From Armatimonadota bacterium (GTDB lineage: Bacteria > Armatimonadota > Fimbriimonadia > Fimbriimonadales > Fimbriimonadaceae): a stretch of DNA of 64,000 bases. The position numbers were made by a program, and so were the translations under genes. Under the pieces are notes generated by a model, which did no database searches, was not told where the DNA came from, and saw only the letters and a program-made list of their open reading frames with translations. Shown one piece after another: positions 26,331 through 34,724 of the stretch. Location: NCBI GenBank assembly GCA_018268255.1, contig JAFDWX010000005.1, positions 248,001 to 312,000 on the forward strand, read 5' to 3'. The first letter of the stretch is position 1, and each line of letters begins with the position of its first letter.

Positions 26331-29009
26331 ATGTCGAAACTTGTTATCGTCGAATCTCCAGCAAAGGCCAAAACCATCAGCCAGTTTCTCGGAACGGGCT
26401 ACGAAGTTCTGGCCAGTTACGGTCACGTCCGCGATTTGCCCGAGCGCGCGGATGATATTCCTGAAGAGTACAAAAAACTGAAGTGGGCCAAGCTCGGAGT
26501 GAACACCGACAATGACTTCGAGCCGCTGTACATCGTCCCCGACGATAAGAAGCGCCAAGTCGACAGTTTGAAGAAAGCGAGTCGCGGAGCCACTGAACTC
26601 TTGCTCGCGACTGATGAAGACCGCGAGGGCGAAAGCATCAGTTGGCATATCCTCCAACTCCTCAAACCTAAGAAAGGCGTTCCGGTGCGTAGAATCGTTT
26701 TCCACGAGATCACGCCGGAGGCCATTCAGAACGCCCTTAAGAACGCGCGAGATGTGGATGAAGATGTGGTTAGAGCTCAGGAAACTCGCCGGATCCTCGA
26801 CCGCTTGTACGGGTATTCCCTCTCTCCCGTCCTTTGGAAAAAAGTTGCTCCCAAGTTAAGTGCAGGGCGTGTTCAAAGCGTGGCCGTCCGGTTATTGGTC
26901 GAACGAGAACGCGACCGATCCAAATTCGTCGTGAGCGAATATTGGGATCTGAAAGCGGACCTTGCTGCGAAAGGCGGTCCGTTCGAGGCGCGCCTGGCGG
27001 AGGTCGATGGGCAGAAGCTGGCTACCGGCAAGCACTTTGACCCGGTCACAGGGGAGATGAAGGACAAAAAGGTTCTTCGACTCCTTGGTCCAGATGCCAA
27101 CGACCTTGTCAAAGCGGGAAAAGTTGCAAAGCCGTGGAAGGTGGCAGCCGTGGATCAAACTCCCGGCGAAGAGAAGCCCCCTGTTCCCTTTATGACTTCC
27201 ACGCTGCAACAGGAGGCCAACAGAAAGCTTCGGTTCACCTCCAAGCGAACGATGCAAATCGCCCAGTCGCTTTACGAAGGTGTGGACCTAGGCAAAGCAG
27301 AACGGGTTGGCTTGATCACGTACATGCGCACCGACTCGCTCCACTTGGCAGAACGAGCTCTTCAGGAAGCCCGAGACGTCATTGAAGACCTCTACGGAAA
27401 GGAATATCTCCCGGCGAAGGCTGTGCACTACAAGACGAAAGCCAAAGGTGCGCAGGAAGCCCATGAAGCGATTCGACCTACGGACCTCTCTCGGCGGCCA
27501 CAAGATGTCCAAAAGTATCTCGACGCCGATCAGCTCGCGCTCTACACGCTCATTTGGAAGAGAACGGTCGCGTGCCAGATGCTTCCCGCCAAAGTGAGAC
27601 GCACGGCCGTCACAGTCTCTGTTGAAGCATCCGGAAGGAACCTTGCCTTCACCGCAACTGGTAAGACCATCGTTTTTCCCGGCTTCCTTAGAGCGTACGT
27701 CGAGGGGTCCGATGATCCCGACACTGAGCTTGATTCGCAAGAACGAATTTTGCCTGACACGAAAGTTGGGGACACCCTCGACCTGAAAGATCTTTCTGCC
27801 GAAAGCCACTTTACTCGCCCGCCGGCGCGGTACACCGAGGCCAGTTTGGTCAAGAAATTGGAGGACGAGGGCATTGGCCGGCCCAGCACTTATGCCAGCA
27901 TCATCAGCACCATCCAAGACCGCGGATATGTTCGCAAAAAGGTCAACGAGCTGATTCCCACGTTTACGGCGTTTGCGGTTACCGAGCTCTTGGAAGAACA
28001 CTTCGCCGAGCTGGTCGATTTGAAGTTCACCGCAAAAATGGAGAATGAACTCGACCAGATCGCTGAAGGCAAGCTGGACTGGGTGAAGCACCTCCGTAAG
28101 TTCTATCACGGAGAAGGCGTGCATCCGGGCCTCATCCAGCAGATCAGTGAGCGCGAAGGCGAAATTACCTACCCCGCACTCAAATTGGGCTCTACGGAGG
28201 AGGGGCAGCCTGTAGTTGTCCGCGTGGGTCGCTACGGAACCTTTGTTCAGCGGGGCGAAGGCGGACCGGGGAACACCTCGAATGTCCCCGATGACATTGC
28301 GCCAGCCGATTTGACTCTCGAATCCGCGTTGCAGCTCATAGACAAGAAATCCTCAGGGCCGCAGTCCATCGGAACTGAACCGAGTTCGGGTCGTCAGGTC
28401 TTTTATCGTTCGGGCCGATTCGGCAGCTACCTGGAGTTGGAACAAACTCCAGGAGAGCAGGAATCTGGCGAGAAGCCGCGCCGAGTGAGTCTGCCGGAAG
28501 GTCTAAAAGGAGGGGAGATCGGGGAGGAGGAAATTGCCATCCTGTTCCGATATCCCTATGTTTTGGGCAAGCACCCAGAGACCTCGAGTGAGATTACTGT
28601 GGCAATCGGCCGCTACGGGGCATACATCAAAGCCGGAGAAGATTCGCGCAACTTGCCGGATTGGCGAAGCGCTGCCCACCTCACGCTCGACGAAGCTGTC
28701 GAAACGTTGGCTCAACCCAAAGTGGGACGCGGTGCCCGAACGGCTCGGGCTGCAACGCCGCAAGCTGCACTCAAGGAATTCGGACAAGTGGATGGAGCGG
28801 AAGGCCCCATGCGCGTTCTGAGCGGTCGCTACGGACCCTATGTCACCGACGGAAAGACCAATGCGACGATTCCGAAGGGCATTGAACCGACCGAGATCAC
28901 GGTTGACCAAGCATTGGAACTCATCAAAGCGCGCGCAGGAGCCCCTAAAGTCAAGAAAAGAGGCGGCTTCCGGAAGAAAACGACGAAACGGACCAGCAAG
29001 AGTGCGTAG
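26331..29009 (+). CDS. topA: DNA topoisomerase I (type IA)
   Basis: An 892-aa enzyme that relaxes negative supercoils. It has N-terminal Toprim (KLVIVESPAKAKTI; ATDEDREGESISWH), active-site Tyr in VGLITYMRTDS, and EAHEAIRPTD and GRPSTYASII. Instead of zinc fingers, the C-terminus carries four TopA C-terminal repeats, each with a G-R-[YF]-G-x-[YF] motif (VGRYGTFV, SGRFGSYL, IGRYGAYI, SGRYGPYV), and a Lys/Arg-rich tail. The start at 26331 is chosen by homology; the frame opens at 26295. Confidence 0.98.
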   Translation: MSKLVIVESPAKAKTISQFLGTGYEVLASYGHVRDLPERADDIPEEYKKLKWAKLGVNTDNDFEPLYIVPDDKKRQVDSLKKASRGATELLLATDEDREGESISWHILQLLKPKKGVPVRRIVFHEITPEAIQNALKNARDVDEDVVRAQETRRILDRLYGYSLSPVLWKKVAPKLSAGRVQSVAVRLLVERERDRSKFVVSEYWDLKADLAAKGGPFEARLAEVDGQKLATGKHFDPVTGEMKDKKVLRLLGPDANDLVKAGKVAKPWKVAAVDQTPGEEKPPVPFMTSTLQQEANRKLRFTSKRTMQIAQSLYEGVDLGKAERVGLITYMRTDSLHLAERALQEARDVIEDLYGKEYLPAKAVHYKTKAKGAQEAHEAIRPTDLSRRPQDVQKYLDADQLALYTLIWKRTVACQMLPAKVRRTAVTVSVEASGRNLAFTATGKTIVFPGFLRAYVEGSDDPDTELDSQERILPDTKVGDTLDLKDLSAESHFTRPPARYTEASLVKKLEDEGIGRPSTYASIISTIQDRGYVRKKVNELIPTFTAFAVTELLEEHFAELVDLKFTAKMENELDQIAEGKLDWVKHLRKFYHGEGVHPGLIQQISEREGEITYPALKLGSTEEGQPVVVRVGRYGTFVQRGEGGPGNTSNVPDDIAPADLTLESALQLIDKKSSGPQSIGTEPSSGRQVFYRSGRFGSYLELEQTPGEQESGEKPRRVSLPEGLKGGEIGEEEIAILFRYPYVLGKHPETSSEITVAIGRYGAYIKAGEDSRNLPDWRSAAHLTLDEAVETLAQPKVGRGARTARAATPQAALKEFGQVDGAEGPMRVLSGRYGPYVTDGKTNATIPKGIEPTEITVDQALELIKARAGAPKVKKRGGFRKKTTKRTSKSA

Positions 29010-29025
29010 TATGGGGCATTACTCC

Positions 29026-29595
29026 ATGATGAGGACTGCTATGCTAACTGCTCTACTTTCAATGTTCGGTATTGGATGTGTGGGTCAAATCGACCCTGCG
29101 AAGGCACCCAAAGTGGATACAATTTACGAATTCAAAATGAAGGACATCGACGGTAAAGAAGTCGATCTGGCGAAGTATAAGAACAAGGTCCTTCTGGTAG
29201 TGAACACAGCCAGCAATTGTGGCTTGACCCCTCAATATAAGAGCTTGGAAGCTTTGTACGATAAGTACAAAGATAAGGGATTGGTTGTGCTTGGATTCCC
29301 AGCCAACAATTTCATGGGACAGGAACCTGGAACAAATGAGGAAATCAAGAATTTCTGCTCCACAAAATACGATATCACCTTCCCCATGTTCAGCAAGATC
29401 TCTGTTAAGGGAGACGATATCGAGCCGTTGTATCGCTGGCTGATCGCCCAATCTGGTCGCAATGACGAAATCGAGTGGAATTTCGCGAAGTTCTTAGTTG
29501 GCAAGGATGGCAAAGTCATTGCTCGATTTGAGCCCAAACTCGCGCCAGATGATAAGAAAGTGGTCGAAGCAATCGAAGCTGCTCTGAAGGGCTAA
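29026..29595 (+). CDS. Exported glutathione peroxidase-family protein
   Basis: A 189-aa thiol peroxidase. A short signal peptide (MMRTAMLTALLSMFGIGC, possibly lipoprotein) is followed by a GPx fold with peroxidatic Cys in NTASNCGLTPQ, GFPANNFMGQEPGTNEEI, and the Trp of EWNFAKFLV. Cys replaces selenocysteine, and members usually use thioredoxin. The start is at paired ATGs 29026/29029 just after topA's stop. It would protect against peroxides outside the cytosol. Its stop overlaps the GT2 gene on the opposite strand. Confidence 0.9.
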   Translation: MMRTAMLTALLSMFGIGCVGQIDPAKAPKVDTIYEFKMKDIDGKEVDLAKYKNKVLLVVNTASNCGLTPQYKSLEALYDKYKDKGLVVLGFPANNFMGQEPGTNEEIKNFCSTKYDITFPMFSKISVKGDDIEPLYRWLIAQSGRNDEIEWNFAKFLVGKDGKVIARFEPKLAPDDKKVVEAIEAALKG

Positions 29596-30665
29596 ACTCG
29601 ATACTTCTGCAATTCTTGCGAGGCCGACTGTTCGAGATTGCTGTCTCCAGTTTGCTCGGCAATTTCAATGAGCTTCCTGAGAGGATACACCGTGATTTCG
29701 TAAGGATTTACCGCAACGGCACTGCTGTACTTCTGAGTTCGACCCATTTCCACGAGAGCCTGATATCCCCGTATCTGCTCGGAAATGTTTCCTTGACGCC
29801 CATCGTAATCGGCGAGCGCCCTTACTACACTTGGACAATCACCCAGCTTGCTTCTGATAAAATCGCAGACACGCTGGGTTCGAACTGAGGCATCTGCGTC
29901 TGCGACCTTATCGAGAAAGTACTTGAGAGCCACCGTTATGTTCATGGGCTCCGGTCTTCCCTCAATCGTGAGGATTCTATCCACCACCTCGATCAGACGA
30001 GGTTCCCATCCGGGCTCTTGCAGGAACATCATTCCGTCGATTTCGCAAACCTCGTAATTGAGTTGGCCCGGTCGCTCGGCAAGTTCACGGCGAACGAGCT
30101 CCAGGTTACGTCTGTGCTTTTCTGCCCAATCGATGTTGAGGTATCCGTCGTGCATCAGCCGCACACCGGAAAGCGCGATTTTCCATTCTTTGCGTTTGCG
30201 CTTCATCACCGGTTCAGAAAAGTACTCGTGAACAAATCCCACATAGCGCATCTCAGGATCAGTTCGCCACAACCGATAACTGACGTCGTCGGAATATGCC
30301 TTGGGTCCCGTCAAGTTTCTTCGGTGCACTCCCGCCAGAAAGCAGTCATTCAAGGCCATAATTTCGGCAAATCTTGGCCTCATATCCGGCATCAGCCACT
30401 CATCGGAATCCACCCGAAAAGTCCATTCTGTATGGACTTTTTCCAGAAGGATATTGAGTGCTTTATCGAATGCGCCCGGCCACTCGATTCGATGCACCTC
30501 AACTTTCATCATCTCAGCGATCTCATCGGTGCCATCGCTGGAACCAGTGTCGAGAACCACAATATGATCCACAGAGTTCTGCAAGGAGCGGATGCAACGC
30601 TCGATGCGTTTAGCATCGTTCTTGACCATGATCGCGGCCGTAACTCCTGGTTGATATGAGTTCAT
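29592..30665 (-). CDS. Family 2 glycosyltransferase with helical C-terminal region, paralogue 1
   Basis: A 357-aa protein. The N-terminal GT-A domain has TAAIMVKNDAKRIERCIRSL, VVLDTGSSDGT, WTFRVDSDEWL with the DxD-like motif, and LMHDGYLN. The C-terminal half is helical and TPR-like, typical of SunS/TPR glycosyltransferases. It shares the whole layout with the gene immediately upstream (3-nt gap), a tandem duplication. Acceptor unknown; protein or cell-surface glycosylation is plausible. Confidence 0.88.
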   Translation of the reverse strand: MNSYQPGVTAAIMVKNDAKRIERCIRSLQNSVDHIVVLDTGSSDGTDEIAEMMKVEVHRIEWPGAFDKALNILLEKVHTEWTFRVDSDEWLMPDMRPRFAEIMALNDCFLAGVHRRNLTGPKAYSDDVSYRLWRTDPEMRYVGFVHEYFSEPVMKRKRKEWKIALSGVRLMHDGYLNIDWAEKHRRNLELVRRELAERPGQLNYEVCEIDGMMFLQEPGWEPRLIEVVDRILTIEGRPEPMNITVALKYFLDKVADADASVRTQRVCDFIRSKLGDCPSVVRALADYDGRQGNISEQIRGYQALVEMGRTQKYSSAVAVNPYEITVYPLRKLIEIAEQTGDSNLEQSASQELQKYRV

Positions 30666-30668
30666 GTC

Positions 30669-31736
30669 TTATTGAATTCTTGAAAGTCTGTCTGCAAATG
30701 TCAACACTATATCCTTGCGTCCAATCAATTCACTCAACTCAACAATACGTTGCCAGCAAATTGGTCCGAAGATTTGGCGATTGACACCATAAGTTGCATC
30801 ATAGCGACCCGATTCACCCAACCGATCCACGGTGAGATAGGCTTCCAGTGCTTCCCGATGATTTTCCCGCCGTGATTCTGTTTCTGCAATCGCCCATACC
30901 ATCATGGGTAAATCGCTAAAGTGCTGAGACGCATAGCGCAGTGCCTTGCCGACCAAGGGCTGTCTCAGTTGTTCGGGTTTCAGAGCCATAAACCATTTTG
31001 CGAAAGTCACAGCTGCCAGCTTATGCGGTTCGTGGGTGCGCATCATCATCTTCAAGTAATCAGATACGGCAGCACTTTCGGGACCCTCAATCTCAATCAA
31101 GGTATCGGCTTGACAAGCTTCATAGTAAGGCTGACCAGGCCTTATCTCCAGTTCGGTACGAATCAACTCCAAGTTACGCACATACCGTTCTCGAGTCATG
31201 CCCTGCGCATAGCCGTCATGGTGCACCACAACGTCCGTATACAGCGCACGCCCATCGGCCAAAACCGCTCGTTCGGCATCATCGGTGAAGTGCTCGTGGA
31301 TCGCCCCGACGTATCGGAGCCGCGGATCAGTCCGCCAAAGGCGCAGCATCCTCAGCTCCGCCACTCGATCTTCCGGATAGATGTCTTTTCGGAAAATGAA
31401 TCCCATTTTCGCCGTAGATTCCCCGACAAACGCCTTCACAGCTTCGACTGAGTTGGAATCCAGCCATTCATCCGAATCGAGTCGAAATGTCACGGCAGTT
31501 TCAACCATTTCCAACAACTGGTTCAATGCGATATCGAAGGCCCCTGGCCATTCGATTTGCCTGACTCGTGCCCCAGTTTGTTCCGCGACGGCGACCGACT
31601 CATCCTGAGATCCCGTATCCAGGACGACGACCTCATCGGCGACAGCTTCGACGGAAGCGAGACACCGTCGCAAGCGATCAGCATCGTCCCGAACCATTAC
31701 GGCAACGGTCAGTCCGGGACGCAGCTCACTTTTCAC
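30669..31736 (-). CDS. Family 2 glycosyltransferase with helical C-terminal region, paralogue 2
   Basis: A 355-aa paralogue of the next gene, starting at GTG 31736. It has LTVAVMVRDDADRLRRCLASV, VVLDTGSQDES, IEWPGAFDIALNQLLEMVETAVTFRLDSDEWL, VVHHDGYAQ and a helical C-terminal half. A TACAAT box 7 nt upstream suggests a leaderless message for the two-gene operon. The pair differs enough in the C-terminal half that donor or acceptor may differ. Confidence 0.88.
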   Translation of the reverse strand: MKSELRPGLTVAVMVRDDADRLRRCLASVEAVADEVVVLDTGSQDESVAVAEQTGARVRQIEWPGAFDIALNQLLEMVETAVTFRLDSDEWLDSNSVEAVKAFVGESTAKMGFIFRKDIYPEDRVAELRMLRLWRTDPRLRYVGAIHEHFTDDAERAVLADGRALYTDVVVHHDGYAQGMTRERYVRNLELIRTELEIRPGQPYYEACQADTLIEIEGPESAAVSDYLKMMMRTHEPHKLAAVTFAKWFMALKPEQLRQPLVGKALRYASQHFSDLPMMVWAIAETESRRENHREALEAYLTVDRLGESGRYDATYGVNRQIFGPICWQRIVELSELIGRKDIVLTFADRLSRIQ

Positions 31737-31743
31737 AGGTCTG

Positions 31744-31749
31744 ATTGTA
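31744..31749 (-). promoter_or_regulatory. -10 box TACAAT for GT2 operon
   Basis: TACAAT on the minus strand, 7 nt before GTG at 31736. No Shine-Dalgarno fits between. Inferred leaderless start. Confidence 0.5.
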
Positions 31750-31753
31750 CAGG

Positions 31754-32794
31754 CTATTGCTCGATCGGGCCAAAGGTATCGAACTTTGAGTTCAAAATCA
31801 GGTAATCGAACACGGTCACAGAACCATCACCGTCCAGATCCGCCGAATCGGAATACCCACCGTCTCCTGTATTCGTATCGAAGGCGTTCGAGAGTTCAAG
31901 ATAATCAAAAACCGTAACCCCATCATCCGCATCCACATCGCCATTCTCAAGCGTGAAATCACGGGTCGTGCTTGATCCGAGCTGGACAACGGTGTAAATT
32001 CCGGATAACCAGTGCCCGACTTTTGCACTCAATGAGACACTTCCCGTCAATGGAGTAGTCAGAGTGTAATTTCCAGCAGCATCCAAGATCGAATAGTGGG
32101 TTTCGGGCGATCCGCCTCCGGACGGAGTGAGCGTAAGTGTCGCGATTCGGCCCGTCGAGTCTCCCACAAAGTCGGAGAGATTGATCTTTCCGCTGATCGT
32201 TGTAGTTGGGGCGTTTCCCGCCAGTCCCACATACCGTGCAGGATCGATGCGGAAGGTCACCGGGAAAATGACGATGCCACCGAGATAGCCCTTCACCTGA
32301 AGGAAGTTGGCTCCTGTGTCTGGCGCCAAACTCACATTACGATAGACAGTGGAATTGGTCGGATCCACCTCTGGAGACACTGACCCGGCGATAAGATTCA
32401 GTTCGCCCGTAATGGCGGAAATTTTCACTGAAATATCTGTCCCTTGATAGTTGAAGGTGACGGTCTGACCGATAGCTCCCGGAGCAGTGATGGTCCACTT
32501 GACGGTCGTGCTGGTACTGGCAGAGGCTGTGAAAAAAGCCGTCGCATGAAGGTTTAGGTCGGGAACCAGCGCGTAGATATCGACCGAGGCATTCAGGCTC
32601 CCAGCAGGCTTCGCCAGAGATGTCCACGGGCTCGCCGGCACCGTTCCGGAACCCGTCGTGCTTCCTGAAATCACATAAGGAGATTCATTGAGAGCGAACG
32701 TGCAGTCCACGCCATTTCTCATGTCGTCCACGGGAGTCGACCAAGCTGAGGAAGTCAGGAGTACAGCTGAAACTCCAACAAAGCGCATTCGCAT
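31754..32794 (-). CDS. Secreted protein with C-terminal dockerin-like repeats
   Basis: A 346-aa protein with a signal peptide (MRMRFVGVSAVLLTSSAWS) from the ATG at 32794. It is beta-rich and Ser/Thr/Gly-rich, with two domains about 20-175 and 180-285. It ends in two calcium-binding loops of dockerin type: DVDADDGVTVFDYLELSNAFD and DLDGDGSVTVFDYLILNSKFD. The FDY-x-x-L-S spacing is shared with the proteins at 39003-40166 and 57392-58912. Extracellular; function unknown. Surface sorting or attachment by the repeats is inferred. Confidence 0.8.
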   Translation of the reverse strand: MRMRFVGVSAVLLTSSAWSTPVDDMRNGVDCTFALNESPYVISGSTTGSGTVPASPWTSLAKPAGSLNASVDIYALVPDLNLHATAFFTASASTSTTVKWTITAPGAIGQTVTFNYQGTDISVKISAITGELNLIAGSVSPEVDPTNSTVYRNVSLAPDTGANFLQVKGYLGGIVIFPVTFRIDPARYVGLAGNAPTTTISGKINLSDFVGDSTGRIATLTLTPSGGGSPETHYSILDAAGNYTLTTPLTGSVSLSAKVGHWLSGIYTVVQLGSSTTRDFTLENGDVDADDGVTVFDYLELSNAFDTNTGDGGYSDSADLDGDGSVTVFDYLILNSKFDTFGPIEQ

Positions 32795-32800
32795 TAGGAT

Positions 32801-32806
32801 AGTGTA
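32801..32806 (-). promoter_or_regulatory. -10 box TACACT for leaderless start
   Basis: TACACT on the minus strand, 6 nt before the ATG at 32794; this supports that start over one further upstream. Confidence 0.5.
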
Positions 32807-32842
32807 CGAGATAAATTGCAACGCCGAGGCGAAATCTATGCC

Positions 32843-33331
32843 TTAGTGCGGAGCAGATTCAAACTCCTTCAGATAAGGCTCGTCATTTCGATGCCAAATG
32901 ATGAGGTCGGTGTCCGGCCAATCCACGCCAGCATTTTCGGCCATCTGGCGGAGCTGCCCGCGATGATGCGTCCCGTGGTTAATTACATGGCGCAGAATGA
33001 CTCCCAAATAAGAGAACGCGGATTCCCCGGAGCGCATGGTGTACGAAACATACGCGGAAAGATCTGCGAGATGGATCACGTCGACAAAGGCGCGGGACAT
33101 GGCGGCAATTGCGGCACCAGTATCGTTTGGAAGTTCCGGAAGTTCCTCCCTTCCGATGCATCGGTCGTACCAAATTTGCTGAGCGTCCAGCACATGCTGA
33201 AAAATAGCGTCCCCCCCTGGAATCTGGGCAACAATCGGAGTCCATAGTTCGGTAGCCCACCGATCGTAGGCAAATCCGGCGATGAGCGCGTCTTTGGTTT
33301 CCGTCACACTTTTGAGGGTACCGGCTTCCAA
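32843..33331 (-). CDS. DinB/DUF664-family metal-binding protein
   Basis: A 162-aa four-helix-bundle protein. The metal-site His are in FQHVLDAQQIWYDR and the C-terminal HGTHHRGQLRQMAE motif typical of DinB-like proteins. Such proteins are often thiol-dependent transferases or damage-inducible factors of unclear activity. It overlaps the 3' end of pyrC by 28 nt, so it is translationally coupled downstream of pyrC. No link to pyrimidine synthesis is known. Confidence 0.88.
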   Translation of the reverse strand: MEAGTLKSVTETKDALIAGFAYDRWATELWTPIVAQIPGGDAIFQHVLDAQQIWYDRCIGREELPELPNDTGAAIAAMSRAFVDVIHLADLSAYVSYTMRSGESAFSYLGVILRHVINHGTHHRGQLRQMAENAGVDWPDTDLIIWHRNDEPYLKEFESAPH

Positions 33332-34653
33332 TCGTATTCGACAGCGCAGCCAGACGGCGAACCCACATGGGAGCCCTCGCGAAGGCTGAAGGTGCCGTTC
33401 ACCAACACGTGAATCGGCTTACCGTAGAGCATTTCACCTTCCCACGCGCTCCATCCACATTTGCTTTGAAACCACGCGTTCTCCACGGTGAACGGCGTAC
33501 TCGGCTCGCACACCACGAGATCGGCATCATAACCTACAGCAATTCTTCCCTTCCCTTTGATTCCGTAGATGGCACAAGGATTTTCGCAGCAGAGTTGGAG
33601 CATTCGCTCGGCACTGATGTGCCCTTCGGCGACCAATCGCATGGCAAATGGATAGATTGTTTGCACGCCCGGCATGCCGCTGGGCGATTGCGGATACGGT
33701 TTGGCTTTCTCGTCCAATGTATGGGGCGCGTGATCCGATCCCAGAACGTCAAAAAGCCCCTCGACCAATGCCTCAAATATTGCCCGCCGATGCTCTTCAG
33801 ACCGGATAGGCGGATTCATCTGCGCTCTTGTGCCACGCCTCTCGTAAAGCTCTTCGTTGAAGTACAGGTGCTGAGGTGTTGCTTCAGCCGTGGTACGCAG
33901 ACCATGCCGCTTTGCCTCATCGATCAGCGTGAGCTCGTCTGCAGTTGAGACATGGAGGATGTGCACCGGTCTGCCGGTCTCCCGTGAGAGCGCAAGGATT
34001 CGGGAGGTCGCAAGGCGTGCCGCTTCAGCATCCCTCACATGCGGATGCTCGCGCGGATGTGGATGCTCGGAAAGCAAATTCTTGAGTTCCCGAAGTCGAG
34101 GTTCATCTTCAGCATGGATGGGGCACGGACGCGATCCATTTTCGAGCACCCTTCGCAAATTCTCATCGCCCTCGACGAGAAGCGGCCCCGTGGAACTGCC
34201 CATAAAAATCTTGATCCCGGGCGTTCCGGGAAGGAGCTCCAGTTCTCTCAATTGGTCAATGTTGTCGTTGGATGCGCCGACAAAAAACCCATAGTTAGCC
34301 CAACATCGCCCCTTTGCTCGCGAAAGCTTGTCGTCAAGGGCTTCGCGGCTAGTTGTGGTCGGACTCGTATTCGGCATCTCGAAAAAGGTCGTGACACCCC
34401 CGTAAAGTGCTGCCCGGCTCCCTGATTCCAGGTCCTCCTTGTGCTCCATGCCTGGTTCACGAAAGTGCACCTGCGTATCGATCATCCCAGGTAGCACGGC
34501 AAGACCTTCAACCTTAACGATTTCGCTTGCCGAAGCCTGCTTCAAGTCGCCAATTTCGACGATCGTGCCATCTTTTATGCCAACGTCGGCCACGGCTGGG
34601 CCATCAGTCAACCAAAGCACTCCTCCTCGAAGGACTCTATCGAATGTCGCCAC
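33304..34653 (-). CDS. pyrC: Dihydroorotase (class I)
   Basis: A 449-aa amidohydrolase of pyrimidine biosynthesis that cyclises carbamoyl-aspartate to dihydroorotate. It has the zinc motif DTQVHFREPG, substrate loop FFEMPNT, carbamylated-Lys region GIKIFMGSSTG, later His in HILHVSTADE and the Asp of VLGSDHAPHTLDEK. Class I dihydroorotases and allantoinases look alike; MPNT and the surrounding region favour dihydroorotase. No other pyr gene is nearby. A TACAAT about 50 nt upstream may be the promoter. Confidence 0.88.
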   Translation of the reverse strand: MATFDRVLRGGVLWLTDGPAVADVGIKDGTIVEIGDLKQASASEIVKVEGLAVLPGMIDTQVHFREPGMEHKEDLESGSRAALYGGVTTFFEMPNTSPTTTSREALDDKLSRAKGRCWANYGFFVGASNDNIDQLRELELLPGTPGIKIFMGSSTGPLLVEGDENLRRVLENGSRPCPIHAEDEPRLRELKNLLSEHPHPREHPHVRDAEAARLATSRILALSRETGRPVHILHVSTADELTLIDEAKRHGLRTTAEATPQHLYFNEELYERRGTRAQMNPPIRSEEHRRAIFEALVEGLFDVLGSDHAPHTLDEKAKPYPQSPSGMPGVQTIYPFAMRLVAEGHISAERMLQLCCENPCAIYGIKGKGRIAVGYDADLVVCEPSTPFTVENAWFQSKCGWSAWEGEMLYGKPIHVLVNGTFSLREGSHVGSPSGCAVEYDWKPVPSKV

Positions 34654-34724
34654 CTAAATCGCGCTCCAAAATTCGCTGATCGGCATACCCGGAATTGTAC
34701 TTTCCGACCGACACTACAGAATCT

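Noticed and set aside
26172-26705. 177-codon frame antisense to topA start
   Set aside because: Antisense to the conserved Toprim region; no ribosome-binding site or recognisable domain.
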